From Pseudoduganella armeniaca (GTDB lineage Bacteria; Pseudomonadota; Gammaproteobacteria; Burkholderiales; Burkholderiaceae_D): 64,000 nucleotides of DNA. This document shows positions 10,746 through 19,557 of the stretch, in pieces. Made by a program: the position numbers and the translations under genes. Below the pieces are notes generated by a model. It worked only from the letters and a program-made list of their open reading frames with translations. It ran no database searches and was not told the DNA's origin. The stretch covers positions 2,356,001 through 2,420,000 of the forward strand of contig NZ_CP028324.1 of NCBI RefSeq assembly GCF_003028855.1, read 5' to 3'. The stretch's first letter is position 1. The number at the start of each line of letters is the position of its first letter.

Positions 10746-11783
10746 TCATGCCACGGCCGTGCGCGCCTCGCGGCGGTACTTCAACGACGAGTACAGCGAC
10801 ACCACGATGAACGCCACCCCGGACAACCCGGTAAACCACTCCGGGATGTGATACTTCACGCTGGCAAACATGATCACGGCCAGGATGCCGATGGCCCAGT
10901 GCGCGCCATGCTCCAGGTAGACGAACTCGTCCAGCGTGCCCTTGTGCACCAGGTAGACGGTCAGCGAACGCACGTACATGGCGCCGATGGCCAGCCCCAG
11001 CATGATGATGACGACGTCGCTGGTGATGGCGAAGGCGCCGATCACGCCGTCGAAGCTGAACGAGGCGTCCAGCACTTCCAGGTACAGGAAGCCGCCGATA
11101 CTGCCGCGCTGCACCGCCTTGCCCAGCTCGGCGTCGTGTTCTTCGTCCTCCAGCAGGCTCGACAGCCAGCCGACGGCGACATAGATGGCGATGCCGACCA
11201 CACCGGCATACAGCACGGAGAAACGCTTGGCCTCCGGCACCATTTCCACCGCCACGCAGACCGCAACCAGTGCCAGCAGGATCGCCAGGCCTTCCGTGCC
11301 CACCTTGCCGGCCTTGCGCTCGATCCATTCGATCCAGTGCAGGTCCTTTTCCTCGTCGAACAGGAAGTTCAGGAATACCAGCAGCAGGAACGCACCGCCG
11401 AACGCGGCCACTTCCTCGTGCACGTCCATCAGGTGCCGCGAGTATTCCTGCGGCGTCGTGGTGGCCATCGTCCAGACGGCGGGCAGGTCGAGCCCGGTCG
11501 CGACGGCCACGATGGCCAGCGGGAAGATCAGGCGCATGCCGAACACGGCCACCAGGATACCCACCGTCAGGAACAGCTTCTGCCAGAACGCATTCCAGTC
11601 CTTCAATACGGAGGCGTTGACGACGGCATTGTCGAACGACAGCGACACTTCCATCACGCCCAGGACGCCCGTGATCCACAGCGCCGTCAGCGCCGCCTTG
11701 ATGCCGCCATGGCTGTAGCCCCACCACCCGGCCAGCACCATCAGCACGACGGTGACGAGAATCGAGATTCTAAAATGCTTCAT
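10746..11783 (-). CDS. DUF475 (TerC-like) integral membrane protein
   Basis: A 345-residue polytopic membrane protein. It shows the paired acidic membrane motifs typical of the TerC/DUF475 superfamily: GVLGVMEVSLSFDNAVVNA near 40-58 and YLEVLDASFSFDGVIGAFA near 215-233. The superfamily is linked to manganese export and tellurium resistance; metal specificity here is inferred only. About eight hydrophobic segments are visible, with an acidic cytoplasmic loop (LLEDEEHDAELGK). The ATG at 11783 is the natural start. It is divergent from the PAP2-like gene at 11894. Confidence 0.9.
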   Translation of the reverse strand: MKHFRISILVTVVLMVLAGWWGYSHGGIKAALTALWITGVLGVMEVSLSFDNAVVNASVLKDWNAFWQKLFLTVGILVAVFGMRLIFPLAIVAVATGLDLPAVWTMATTTPQEYSRHLMDVHEEVAAFGGAFLLLVFLNFLFDEEKDLHWIEWIERKAGKVGTEGLAILLALVAVCVAVEMVPEAKRFSVLYAGVVGIAIYVAVGWLSSLLEDEEHDAELGKAVQRGSIGGFLYLEVLDASFSFDGVIGAFAITSDVVIIMLGLAIGAMYVRSLTVYLVHKGTLDEFVYLEHGAHWAIGILAVIMFASVKYHIPEWFTGLSGVAFIVVSLYSSLKYRREARTAVA

Positions 11784-11840
11784 GCATGCTTCCCCTTGCT
11801 ATATTGTTTTATCGGCAGGCCGATTCTACTTGACCTGCTT

Positions 11841-11868
11841 TTGCCGGGGAGCCGGCTTCTGCGATAAT
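11841..11868 (+). promoter_or_regulatory. Candidate sigma70 promoter for the PAP2-like gene
   Basis: TTGCCG at 11841-11846 and GATAAT at 11863-11868, with a 16-base spacer, 25 bases before the ATG at 11894. The -10 matches consensus at five of six positions. This is pattern matching only. Confidence 0.4.
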
Positions 11869-11893
11869 GGCGGATTGACAATCTGGACCTACC

Positions 11894-12328
11894 ATGGACA
11901 TCGCATATCTCGTCACGCCATTGCTCACCTGGATCACCGTCGGCCCGATCAAGTTCCTGATCAACAGCATCAAGGCGCGGCAATGGGCGTTCAATCTCGT
12001 CGGCAACGGCGGCTTCCCCAGCAACCACAGCGCCGTCGTGTCCAGCATGGCGACCCTGATCGCGCTGCGCGAGGGCATCGGCCACCCGGCCTTTGGCGTG
12101 GCGGTGGCGCTGTGCTTCATCGTGATCATCGATGCCAACAGCCTGCGCCAGCACGTCGGGCGCCAGGCCGCGGCCATCAACCGGCTGGCCGGCGAAATGC
12201 AAGGTAATGCGGCCGGCCACAAGCGCCTGCGGGAACGGATGGGCCATACGGTGGTCGAAATCCTGGGCGGACTGGCGACCGGCATCGCCATCGGCCACGT
12301 CGTCTACGCCATCTTCCCACGCGGCTGA
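11894..12328 (+). CDS. Divergent PAP2 family protein
   Basis: A 144-residue membrane protein of the divergent PAP2 (DUF212) family. Diagnostic segments are GPIKFLINSIKARQW, then GGFPSNHSAVVSS near 38-50 (the PSNHS motif is the counterpart of the PAP2 phosphatase SGH signature), and DANSLRQHVGRQA near 82-94. The C-terminus GHTVVEILGGLATGIAIGHVVY forms the last membrane segment. Members are thought to be phosphatidic-acid or undecaprenyl-pyrophosphate phosphatase relatives, but activity is unproven. It stands alone, divergent from the DUF475 gene. Confidence 0.92.
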   Translation: MDIAYLVTPLLTWITVGPIKFLINSIKARQWAFNLVGNGGFPSNHSAVVSSMATLIALREGIGHPAFGVAVALCFIVIIDANSLRQHVGRQAAAINRLAGEMQGNAAGHKRLRERMGHTVVEILGGLATGIAIGHVVYAIFPRG

Positions 12329-12633
12329 GCCCGTAGCATCCGGGGCGGCGGCGGCTGCCCCGTTCCCGTCCCACGCCTCCCGTTCCACGCATCCCGTTCC
12401 ACTCATCCAGTCCCGCCACGGTTGCGTTCAGTCGCCCAATTCTGCAGTCCAGCCACAAAATCGGACGTTTCGTCACGCCGTGAATTGACCTGCGGGCACC
12501 GCTCGGGGATACTCTTCGGCTGTTATCCTGATAACAAAAGTGTCCGTTTTTTACGGCCGAGCCGGCGGCCGCTGTCGATAATAAAAGCCAGCAATAACGT
12601 CTGAAGCAGTCCAAAACTTCTCGGAGATTCTCT
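12329..12633. promoter_or_regulatory. Leader of the RND operon with promoter and palindromic operator
   Basis: No gene is supported in this 305-base gap. At 12485-12513 there is a TTGACC/GATACT pair with a 17-base spacer. Immediately after it, at 12521-12536, is a perfect palindrome with 7-base arms TGTTATC/GATAACA and a 2-base centre, so it would cover the start of transcription. This geometry suits a repressor operator (TetR/MarR/GntR type), but no regulator gene is adjacent. Confidence 0.45.
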
Positions 12634-13806
12634 ATGTTGCGCAATACCCTTACAGCCCTCGCCATCGCCGCGGCACTGATCGCCTGCGGCAAGCCGGATG
12701 GCGCCAGCCAGGCCGGTGGACCGGAAGCGGCCGCCAAGGACGGCAAGGACGCCAAAAAGCAGGCAAGGCTGTTGATCGCGCCGGAGGATCTGCTGACCGT
12801 GCAGTCGAATTCGCTGGCTTCCGGCCCCGTCATCACGGGCTCGATCCAGCCGGAGCGCAAGGCCGACCTGCGCGCCGAGGTGGGCGCCGTCGTGCTGCAG
12901 GTATTGAAGGAAAACGGCGAGGTCGTGCGCAAGGGTGACCTGCTGGTGCGCCTCGACGAAACGTCGATCCGCGACAGCGTCACGTCCGCCGAGGAAGCCG
13001 TGCGCTCGGCGCGCCAGGTGCTGGACCAGGCCGAACGCATGCTGGAACGTAACAAGACACTGCGCACGTCGGGCATGACGTCGATGCAGGCGCTGGAGGA
13101 CGCCGAAGTGCGCCGCAACAGCGCCCAGAGCGAGGTGGTGGCGGCCAAGGCGCGCCTGGCCCAGGCCCGCCAGCAACTCGAGCGCACCAGCGTGCGGGCG
13201 CCGTTCGACGGCATCGTGTCCGAACGCAAGGTGTCCAGCGGCGATACGGCCCAGGTCGGCAAGGAGCTGATCAAGGTGATCGATCCGTCCAGCATGCGCT
13301 TCGAAGGGCTCGTCTCGGCCGACAAGATCGGCGTGGTGAAGGTGGGCCAGAACGTGCTGTTCCGCGTGAACGGCTATCCGGGCCAGAATTTCCAGGGCCG
13401 CATCAAGCGCGTCGATCCGGCCGCCAACCCGGTCACGCGCCAGGTCGAGGTGCTGGTCGAATTCGCCGACAAGCTGCAGCCGCGCGTGGCCGGCCTGTAC
13501 GCGGAAGGGCGGGTCGAGGCGGAAACGTCGAACGCGCTGATGATTCCCGCCTCGGCCATGGTGCAGGCGGGCGACAGCAACTACGTCTGGAAGATCAAGG
13601 ACAACAAGCTGGCCAAGACCAACCTGGCGCTGGGCGCGCGCGACGAGCGCACCGGCATGTGGCAGGTCACCGCCGGCCTGGCGGCGGGCGACCTGTTGTT
13701 GCGCACGCCCGGCTCGACCGTGCATGACGGCCAGTCCGTCCAGCTGACGACACCGAAGAACGTGGCCTCGGCCGCCCAGCCAGCCGCCGCAAGCAAGGGA
13801 AACTGA
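12634..13806 (+). CDS. RND efflux periplasmic adaptor (membrane fusion lipoprotein)
   Basis: A 390-residue membrane fusion protein that links an RND pump to an outer-membrane channel. The lipobox LIAC puts the acylated Cys at residue 18. Order of parts: first lipoyl half (RAEVGAVVLQVLKENGEVVRKGD), helical hairpin (about 105-180, EEAVRSARQVL...ARLAQARQQLERT), second lipoyl half (RAPFDGIVSERKVSSGD), beta-barrel and membrane-proximal domains. GGAGA precedes the ATG. The permease starts one base after its stop. No outer-membrane factor gene is nearby, so it presumably uses an unlinked TolC-type channel. Substrate unknown. Confidence 0.94.
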   Translation: MLRNTLTALAIAAALIACGKPDGASQAGGPEAAAKDGKDAKKQARLLIAPEDLLTVQSNSLASGPVITGSIQPERKADLRAEVGAVVLQVLKENGEVVRKGDLLVRLDETSIRDSVTSAEEAVRSARQVLDQAERMLERNKTLRTSGMTSMQALEDAEVRRNSAQSEVVAAKARLAQARQQLERTSVRAPFDGIVSERKVSSGDTAQVGKELIKVIDPSSMRFEGLVSADKIGVVKVGQNVLFRVNGYPGQNFQGRIKRVDPAANPVTRQVEVLVEFADKLQPRVAGLYAEGRVEAETSNALMIPASAMVQAGDSNYVWKIKDNKLAKTNLALGARDERTGMWQVTAGLAAGDLLLRTPGSTVHDGQSVQLTTPKNVASAAQPAAASKGN

Positions 13807-13807
13807 T

Positions 13808-16800
13808 ATGTTCCTCTCCAATTTCAGTGTCAAGCGGCCCATCGCGACGGTCGTGCTGATCATCGCGATGATGTGCATGGGCCTGTTGGCCCTGAACAAG
13901 CTGCGCGTGAACCAGAATCCCGACGTGGAGTTCCCGCTGATCGTCGTCTCGATCCCGTATCCGGGCGCTTCGCCCGAGACGGCCGAGCGCGAGATCACCA
14001 ACCGCCTGGAAAAATCGCTGCAGAGCATCTCCGGCGTCAACGAGCTGACCAGCACGTCGGCCGAGGGCTCGGCCACGATCGTCATGCGCTTCAACTTCGG
14101 CAAGAACCTGATCGAGGCGTCGGACGAGATCCGCAACGCCATCGCGGCGGTGCGCTACAAGCTGCCCATCGAGATGCGCGAACCGATCCTGCAGCGCATC
14201 GACCCGTCCGCCCAGCCGATCATGCAATTGTCGCTGTCGTCCAAGACGCAAAGCCATGCCGCGATCTCGCGCCTGGCCGAAGACGTGCTGGCCGACAAAT
14301 TCCGCGCCATCGACGGCGTCGCCACCGTCAGCGTCGACGGTTCGCTGCGGCGCGAACTGTCCGTGCTGCTGAGTGCGGAGAAGCTGCGCGAGTACAACGT
14401 CGCCGTCAGCGACGTCACCAACGCGCTGCGCATGCAGAACACCAACGCGCCGGTCGGCAAGCTGCGCGGCACGCTGGAAGAAAAGAGCATCCGCCTGGTG
14501 GGCCGCATCGAACGGCCGGAGGACTTCCAGCAGGTCGTCGTCAAGCGCAACGGCGGGGAACTGGTGCGCCTGGCCCAGGTGGCCACGATCCAGGACGGCT
14601 TTGCCGAGAGCAACAGCGTGTCGATGCGTTCGGGCCAGCCCAACGTGGGTATCTCGATCACCCGCTCGCGTGACGCCTCCACGGTGGCCGTGGCCAAGCG
14701 GGTGCACGACGTCGTCAAGGAAATCAAGGGCACGCTGCCAGCCGGCACGATGTTGGAAGTGACGGACGACCAGGGCGAAGACGCCCAGAGCAGCCTGAAC
14801 AACGTGATTGAATCGCTGGTGCTGGGCGCCGGCCTGACGATTTTCGTCGTCTACGCGTTCCTGAACTCGTGGCGCTCGACCCTGATCACGGCGCTGTCGC
14901 TGCCCACCTCCGTCATCGCCGCCTTCGTCGGCGTATGGCTGTGCGGCTTCACGCTGAACTTCATGACGCTCCTGGGCCTGTCGCTGGCCATCGGCGTGCT
15001 GATCGACGACGCTATCGTGGTGCGGGAAAACATCGTGCGCCACATGCAGCTGGGCGCGGATCGCCGCACCGCCGCGCTGAACGGCACGGCCGAGATCGGC
15101 CTGGCCGTTGCCGCCACCACGTTCTCGATCATGGCCGTGTTCATCCCCGTCGCCTTCATGCCCGGCATCACGGGCGAATGGTTCCGGCCGTTCGCGCTGA
15201 CGGTGACGTGCTCGGTGGCCGTGTCGTTGTTCATCTCGTTCACGCTGGACCCGATGCTGTCGGCCTTCTGGGGCGACCCGCCCAACCACCATGACGCGCC
15301 GCGCCGTGGCTTCGAGAAATACCTGCAGCGCTTCAACCACTGGTTCGACCGCCAGGCCGACCGCTACGGCAACGTGATCGAGTGGGCGCTGCACCACCGC
15401 CGCTGGATGGCGTTCATCGCGATCGCCAGCTTCATCGCCGCGATCGCCCTGCAGGCCAAGTTCGGCGGCGCCAGCTTCGTGCCGAAATCGGACTTCGGCA
15501 CGATCATGATCGACGTGCGCACGCCGTCGTCGTCCAGCCTGGACTACTCGCGCATGAAGGTCCTGAAGGCGGACGAGCTGGCCCGCACGCTGAAGGAGAC
15601 CAAGGACACCAATGCCTCGGTCAACCTGACCGGTGGCCGCGTCTACGTCAATATCGGCAAGAAGTTCGAGCGTGACCGCAGCGCCGGCGAAGTGGCGGAG
15701 GACCTGCGCGCCAAGCTGGCACAGCTGGTGGGCGCCGAATATACCGTGCTGGACGACCTCAGCAACAACGCCCGCAAGCCCGTGCAGATCGAATTCACCG
15801 GCACCGACTCGCGCAAGCTGATGGAGCTGACCAACCGCTTCATGGAAGAGCTCAAGCAGGTCAAGGGCGCGGTCGACGTCAGCCTGTCCGAACTGGACCC
15901 GAAGGACGAGCTGCAGATCGAGCTGAACCGGGGCCTGGCCAACTCGATGGGCATCGCGGCGGGCGACGCGGCGTCCGCGCTGCGCGTGGCGTTTGCCGGC
16001 ATCGAGGTGGGCGACTGGGTCGACCCCACGGGCGAGACGCGCGACGTGGCCGTGCGCCTGGCACCGGAAGACCGCAAGGCGGCCGAGAACATCGAGCGCC
16101 TGCCGATTGCCGTGGCCGGCACCAACCAGATGGTGCCGCTGGACCAGATCGCCACGATCACGATGGGCAAGGGCCCGTCCACCATCAAGCACAAGGACGG
16201 CAAGCGCATCATCTCCGTCTCCGCCAACGTCGAGGGCCGCTCGCCGGGCGAGGTGACGGCCGACGCGATGAAGCTGGCCAAGGCGATGGACTTCCCGCCC
16301 GGCTACGGCCTGGCGCTGGGCGGCTCCGGCAAGGACATGCAGGAAGTGTTCACCCAGATGGCGATCGCGCTGGTGTCCGGCGTGGGCCTGATGTACCTGA
16401 TCCTGGTGATGCAGTTCGGTTCGTTCACGGCGCCGGGCGCGGTGATGCTGTCGTTGCCGCTGTCGCTGATCGGCGTCGTCGGCGGCCTGTTGCTGACGAA
16501 TAATACGATCAACCTGATGAGCCTGATTGGCGTCATCATGCTGATGGGCCTGGTAGCGAAAAACGCGATCCTGCTGCTGGACGCGGCGCGCAAGCGCGAG
16601 GAGGAAGGCTATGGCCGCGAGGATGCGCTGATGTATGCCGGCCGCATGCGCCTGCGGCCGATCCTGATGACGACGTTCGCGCTGATCGCCGGCATGCTGC
16701 CGGTCGCCATCGGCGCGGGCGAGGGCGGCGAGTTCTACCGTCCACTGGCCATTGCCATCATCGGCGGCACGATCACGTCCACCTTGCTGACCTTGCTGAT

Positions 16801-17029
16801 GGTGCCGACGTTCTACGACAGCATCGAGATCACCCGCGACCGCATGTTCGCCAAGTTCGGCCGGCGTGCCCAGCGCTGGAACGTGGCGGTGGCGACCGTG
16901 CTGACGGCGATCGAGGTGATCCTGGCGCTGACCTTGATCCGCCTGGTCTACCGCCTGCTGAAGGCGCTGGTGATGAAGCTGACGGGGCGCCGCCGGCCGC
17001 CGGCACCGCCGCTGGCGAAAGCTGCCTGA
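13808..17029 (+). CDS. RND multidrug efflux permease (HAE1 family)
   Basis: Inner-membrane proton/drug antiporter of 1073 residues with the AcrB-like two-fold repeat of 12 membrane segments and two large periplasmic loops. Proton-relay residues are present: paired Asp in LAIGVLIDDAIVVREN near 400, and the Lys in LMGLVAKNAILLLDA near 918. The N-terminus FSVKRPIATVVLIIAMMCMGLLAL and PYPGASPETAEREIT are typical of this family. It is cotranscribed with the adaptor (one-base gap). The C-terminal tail is longer than AcrB and basic (TGRRRPPAPPLAKAA). Substrate not deducible. Confidence 0.95.
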   Translation: MFLSNFSVKRPIATVVLIIAMMCMGLLALNKLRVNQNPDVEFPLIVVSIPYPGASPETAEREITNRLEKSLQSISGVNELTSTSAEGSATIVMRFNFGKNLIEASDEIRNAIAAVRYKLPIEMREPILQRIDPSAQPIMQLSLSSKTQSHAAISRLAEDVLADKFRAIDGVATVSVDGSLRRELSVLLSAEKLREYNVAVSDVTNALRMQNTNAPVGKLRGTLEEKSIRLVGRIERPEDFQQVVVKRNGGELVRLAQVATIQDGFAESNSVSMRSGQPNVGISITRSRDASTVAVAKRVHDVVKEIKGTLPAGTMLEVTDDQGEDAQSSLNNVIESLVLGAGLTIFVVYAFLNSWRSTLITALSLPTSVIAAFVGVWLCGFTLNFMTLLGLSLAIGVLIDDAIVVRENIVRHMQLGADRRTAALNGTAEIGLAVAATTFSIMAVFIPVAFMPGITGEWFRPFALTVTCSVAVSLFISFTLDPMLSAFWGDPPNHHDAPRRGFEKYLQRFNHWFDRQADRYGNVIEWALHHRRWMAFIAIASFIAAIALQAKFGGASFVPKSDFGTIMIDVRTPSSSSLDYSRMKVLKADELARTLKETKDTNASVNLTGGRVYVNIGKKFERDRSAGEVAEDLRAKLAQLVGAEYTVLDDLSNNARKPVQIEFTGTDSRKLMELTNRFMEELKQVKGAVDVSLSELDPKDELQIELNRGLANSMGIAAGDAASALRVAFAGIEVGDWVDPTGETRDVAVRLAPEDRKAAENIERLPIAVAGTNQMVPLDQIATITMGKGPSTIKHKDGKRIISVSANVEGRSPGEVTADAMKLAKAMDFPPGYGLALGGSGKDMQEVFTQMAIALVSGVGLMYLILVMQFGSFTAPGAVMLSLPLSLIGVVGGLLLTNNTINLMSLIGVIMLMGLVAKNAILLLDAARKREEEGYGREDALMYAGRMRLRPILMTTFALIAGMLPVAIGAGEGGEFYRPLAIAIIGGTITSTLLTLLMVPTFYDSIEITRDRMFAKFGRRAQRWNVAVATVLTAIEVILALTLIRLVYRLLKALVMKLTGRRRPPAPPLAKAA

Positions 17030-17070
17030 CGGGCTTGCCCGTCGGCAGCATCAGCCGAACAAAGTTCGAC

Positions 17071-17097
17071 AAAGGCCGCTTTACGCGGCCTTTTTTT
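17071..17097 (+). terminator. Intrinsic terminator of the RND operon
   Basis: A 7-bp stem AGGCCGC/GCGGCCT with a 5-base loop is followed by seven T residues, 40 bases after the permease stop. Confidence 0.9.
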
Positions 17098-17311
17098 GGC
17101 CATTCCCGCCCCGCAGGCTAGCGATTTGCCAGCGTTGTTGACACGTGACATGTTGCTATGCACAAATAGCACACTCGTATCAAAACTTCCAGAGCTGTAG
17201 TATGCTTCGCCCCTCGTGGCCCATCTTTCGCGCGCGCAAGCACGCCGACGGGGCTGCGTGACGAAAGTGCAACAAGACAGCAACCAGATAACTATAGATA
17301 GTGAGACCCAA

Positions 17312-18727
17312 GTGACCCCAAAATACCTGACCCTGATCATTGCCGCGGCGCTGTCCGCCGTGTCCGTCTCCGCTCACGCTTCCGGCTACCGTTTCGGTTC
17401 CCAGAGCGTCTCGTCGCAAGGTACCGCCGAAGCCAACGGCGCCGAGGCGGCCGATGCTTCCACCGTGTTCGCCAACCCTGCCGGCATGGCGCGCCTGGAC
17501 GGCCGCCAGATCATGGGCGGCGTGACCGCCGTGGTGCCGCATTCGACCTTCAACGACGAAGGCTCGACCCGCTTCACCCGCACCAGCTCGGGCGGCCTGC
17601 CATCGCAGGACGATTTCGTGCCGAAGGCGGTCGCGGCACCGTCGCTGTACTACACGCAGAAGGTCAACGACCAGTGGAGCGCCGGCATGGGCGTGTTCGT
17701 CCCGTACGGCACCAACCTGAGCTATGACTGGAACTGGTCCGGCCGCTATGCGCTGACCAATATCAAGCTGGTTTCGATGACGCTGAACCCGTCCGTGTCG
17801 TTCAAGCCGAACGAACACCACGCCTTCGGTTTCGGCCTGAACGCCGAGTTCATGAAGGCCAAGCTGGGCCAGGCCGTGGACGTGCCGGGCTCGGTCGCCG
17901 CCGCCCAGGCAACCGGCACGAGCGCCGCGCTGCTGCGCACGATCGTAGCCGCCGGCGGCAACCCGGCCGCGCTGGCATCGGTGCGTGATGCGCACGCCAG
18001 CGTGGATGGCAAGGATTGGGGCTTCGGCTGGAACATCGGCTACATGTACATGCCGACCGAGAACACCCGCTTCGGCATCGCCTACCGCTCGTCCATCAAG
18101 CACGAGCTGGAGGGCGGTGCGGATTGGGACTTCTCCGGCGTCACGACCGACCAGAAGGTCAACGGCGTGCTGCAGACGGTTTCGCACCACGTGGATTCGG
18201 ACGCCCTGGTCGAACTGCGTACGCCCGAGACGCTGTCCATCAACGGCTTCCACCAGTTCAACGACAAATGGGCCGGCATGTTCGACGTGACCTGGACCAA
18301 GAACTCGCGCATGCAGAACATCAACATCCAGTTCCCGGGCACGGAATCGGGTGACGAGGTGATCCGCCAGCAGTGGAAGAACACGGTCCGCGTGGCCCTG
18401 GGCGCGAACTACAAGCTGAACGACGCCGTGACGCTGCGCGGCGGTATCGCGCATGACGACGCGCCGGTGCGCAACGAATCGCTGCGCCACGCCGCGCTGC
18501 CGGATGCCGACCGCCTGCAACTGTCGTTTGGCGCCAACTGGAAGGTCACGCCGAACTCGTCGATCGACCTGGCCTACAGCTACCTGGACTTCAAGGACGC
18601 ACGCGGCAGCTACACCAACAACTGCCGTCCTGGCCTGACGGCCTGCACCGGTAACGGCGAGACCGTCACCGGCACGTGGCGCACCCACCTGCAACTGGTC
18701 GGCCTGGCCTACAACTACAAGTTCTGA
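17312..18727 (+). CDS. OmpP1/FadL family outer-membrane fatty-acid porin
   Basis: Outer-membrane 14-strand barrel of about 471 residues that admits long-chain fatty acids or other hydrophobic compounds. The signal peptide is TLIIAAALSAVSVSAHA, cleaved before SGYRFGSQSVSSQGTAEANG, the FadL hatch region. NPAGMARLDGRQI carries the conserved NPA. The C-terminus LVGLAYNYKF ends in Phe, as needed for Bam insertion. I take the GTG at 17312 because it places the signal peptide at the N-terminus; GTG codons further upstream (17216, 17258) add 18-32 residues of unlikely sequence. It is flanked by terminators on both sides. Confidence 0.9.
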   Translation: MTPKYLTLIIAAALSAVSVSAHASGYRFGSQSVSSQGTAEANGAEAADASTVFANPAGMARLDGRQIMGGVTAVVPHSTFNDEGSTRFTRTSSGGLPSQDDFVPKAVAAPSLYYTQKVNDQWSAGMGVFVPYGTNLSYDWNWSGRYALTNIKLVSMTLNPSVSFKPNEHHAFGFGLNAEFMKAKLGQAVDVPGSVAAAQATGTSAALLRTIVAAGGNPAALASVRDAHASVDGKDWGFGWNIGYMYMPTENTRFGIAYRSSIKHELEGGADWDFSGVTTDQKVNGVLQTVSHHVDSDALVELRTPETLSINGFHQFNDKWAGMFDVTWTKNSRMQNINIQFPGTESGDEVIRQQWKNTVRVALGANYKLNDAVTLRGGIAHDDAPVRNESLRHAALPDADRLQLSFGANWKVTPNSSIDLAYSYLDFKDARGSYTNNCRPGLTACTGNGETVTGTWRTHLQLVGLAYNYKF

Positions 18728-18746
18728 TTCCGCGACACTTGTAGAA

Positions 18747-18780
18747 AAGCCGGCGCTCCGCGAGGAGCGCCGGCTTTTTT
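18747..18780. terminator. Intrinsic terminator after the FadL gene
   Basis: A GC-rich stem (AAAGCCGGCGCTCC with its complement) around the loop GCGA ends in a T-run. The mirrored A/T flanks could serve both strands, and the gene on the opposite strand ends at 18829. Confidence 0.9.
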
Positions 18781-18828
18781 CATAGGCGGCGCCCGCTGGA
18801 CGCCGCCGCAGTTGCCAGTGCGAGGACC

Positions 18829-19263
18829 TTATTTGCCCGTCGTGCCGCCGGCCGGGGTGGTGGCGCCTTCCTGGGTGCCGGCCGTGCCCGCGCCGGTGGT
18901 GCCGGCCGCGCCCGTGCCCGACGTGGTGCCTGCCGGCGGCGTGGTCGCGCCGCTGGTTGCGCCCGTGCCCGTCGCGCCCATGTCGCCGGTCGCACCGGTG
19001 GTGCCGCCGGTCGTGCCGGCCGCGCCGCCGGTGGCGCCGCTGTCGGTCGCGCCGGTGCCGCCGGTGGTGCCGGCCGCGCCCGTGCCCGAGGTGCCCGCGT
19101 CAGGCGTCGTGCCGGTGGCACCCGAAGTGCCGCCGCTGGTGGCCGCCGGCGAACCGGTGTCGGCCGGTGGCTGGTCGGCATTGCGGTCCTTGCAGGCGCC
19201 CAGCAGTGCGGCGGACAGGGCTGCGGTCAGAATCATCGCGGTGGTTTTGCTCAAGGTTTTCAT
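18829..19263 (-). CDS. Gly/Thr/Ala-rich low-complexity lipoprotein
   Basis: A 144-residue predicted lipoprotein: signal MKTLSKTTAMILTAALSAALLGAC with the lipidated Cys at 24. After a short DRNADQPPADTG segment the whole mature chain is low complexity, made of GATGT/GTTGG-type repeats without aromatic residues. AAGGAG lies just before the ATG at 19263, so the longer in-frame start at 19314 is rejected. No family is recognisable; such chains are usually disordered surface or periplasmic spacers. The 294 bases between this start and nnrD hold nothing I recognise. Confidence 0.75.
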   Translation of the reverse strand: MKTLSKTTAMILTAALSAALLGACKDRNADQPPADTGSPAATSGGTSGATGTTPDAGTSGTGAAGTTGGTGATDSGATGGAAGTTGGTTGATGDMGATGTGATSGATTPPAGTTSGTGAAGTTGAGTAGTQEGATTPAGGTTGK

Positions 19264-19557
19264 GTCGACTCCTTTTCCAAAGTGGTGGATGGACGATGCT
19301 TCTATCGCCGACAACGCAAAGGTGCGGTGTCGATCGACTCTTCATGCCGTGCCGATCTTGCTGGCACGGAAGCAGCCTTGCTTGTCGCAGGCTGCGCCGC
19401 CGGTACCGGGCGCTGTTCGCGTGACCGGGCCGGCGAGGGATTGCTCCTACGCGGCACATCGCTTTCCACTGCCGCCGTGGCAAACACCCCGATACTATGG
19501 ATCGTGCGCACGGGCGTCCGTTCGCTTGCGCACATCTCCATCATGTTTTTTACATTT

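Noticed and set aside
12422..12604. 60-residue frame before the RND adaptor
   Set aside because: No ribosome site, no recognisable sequence, and it overlaps the promoter/operator.
13667..16192. 841-residue frame antisense to the RND permease
   Set aside because: Composition typical of GC-rich antisense frames; no family pattern, and the permease is unambiguous.
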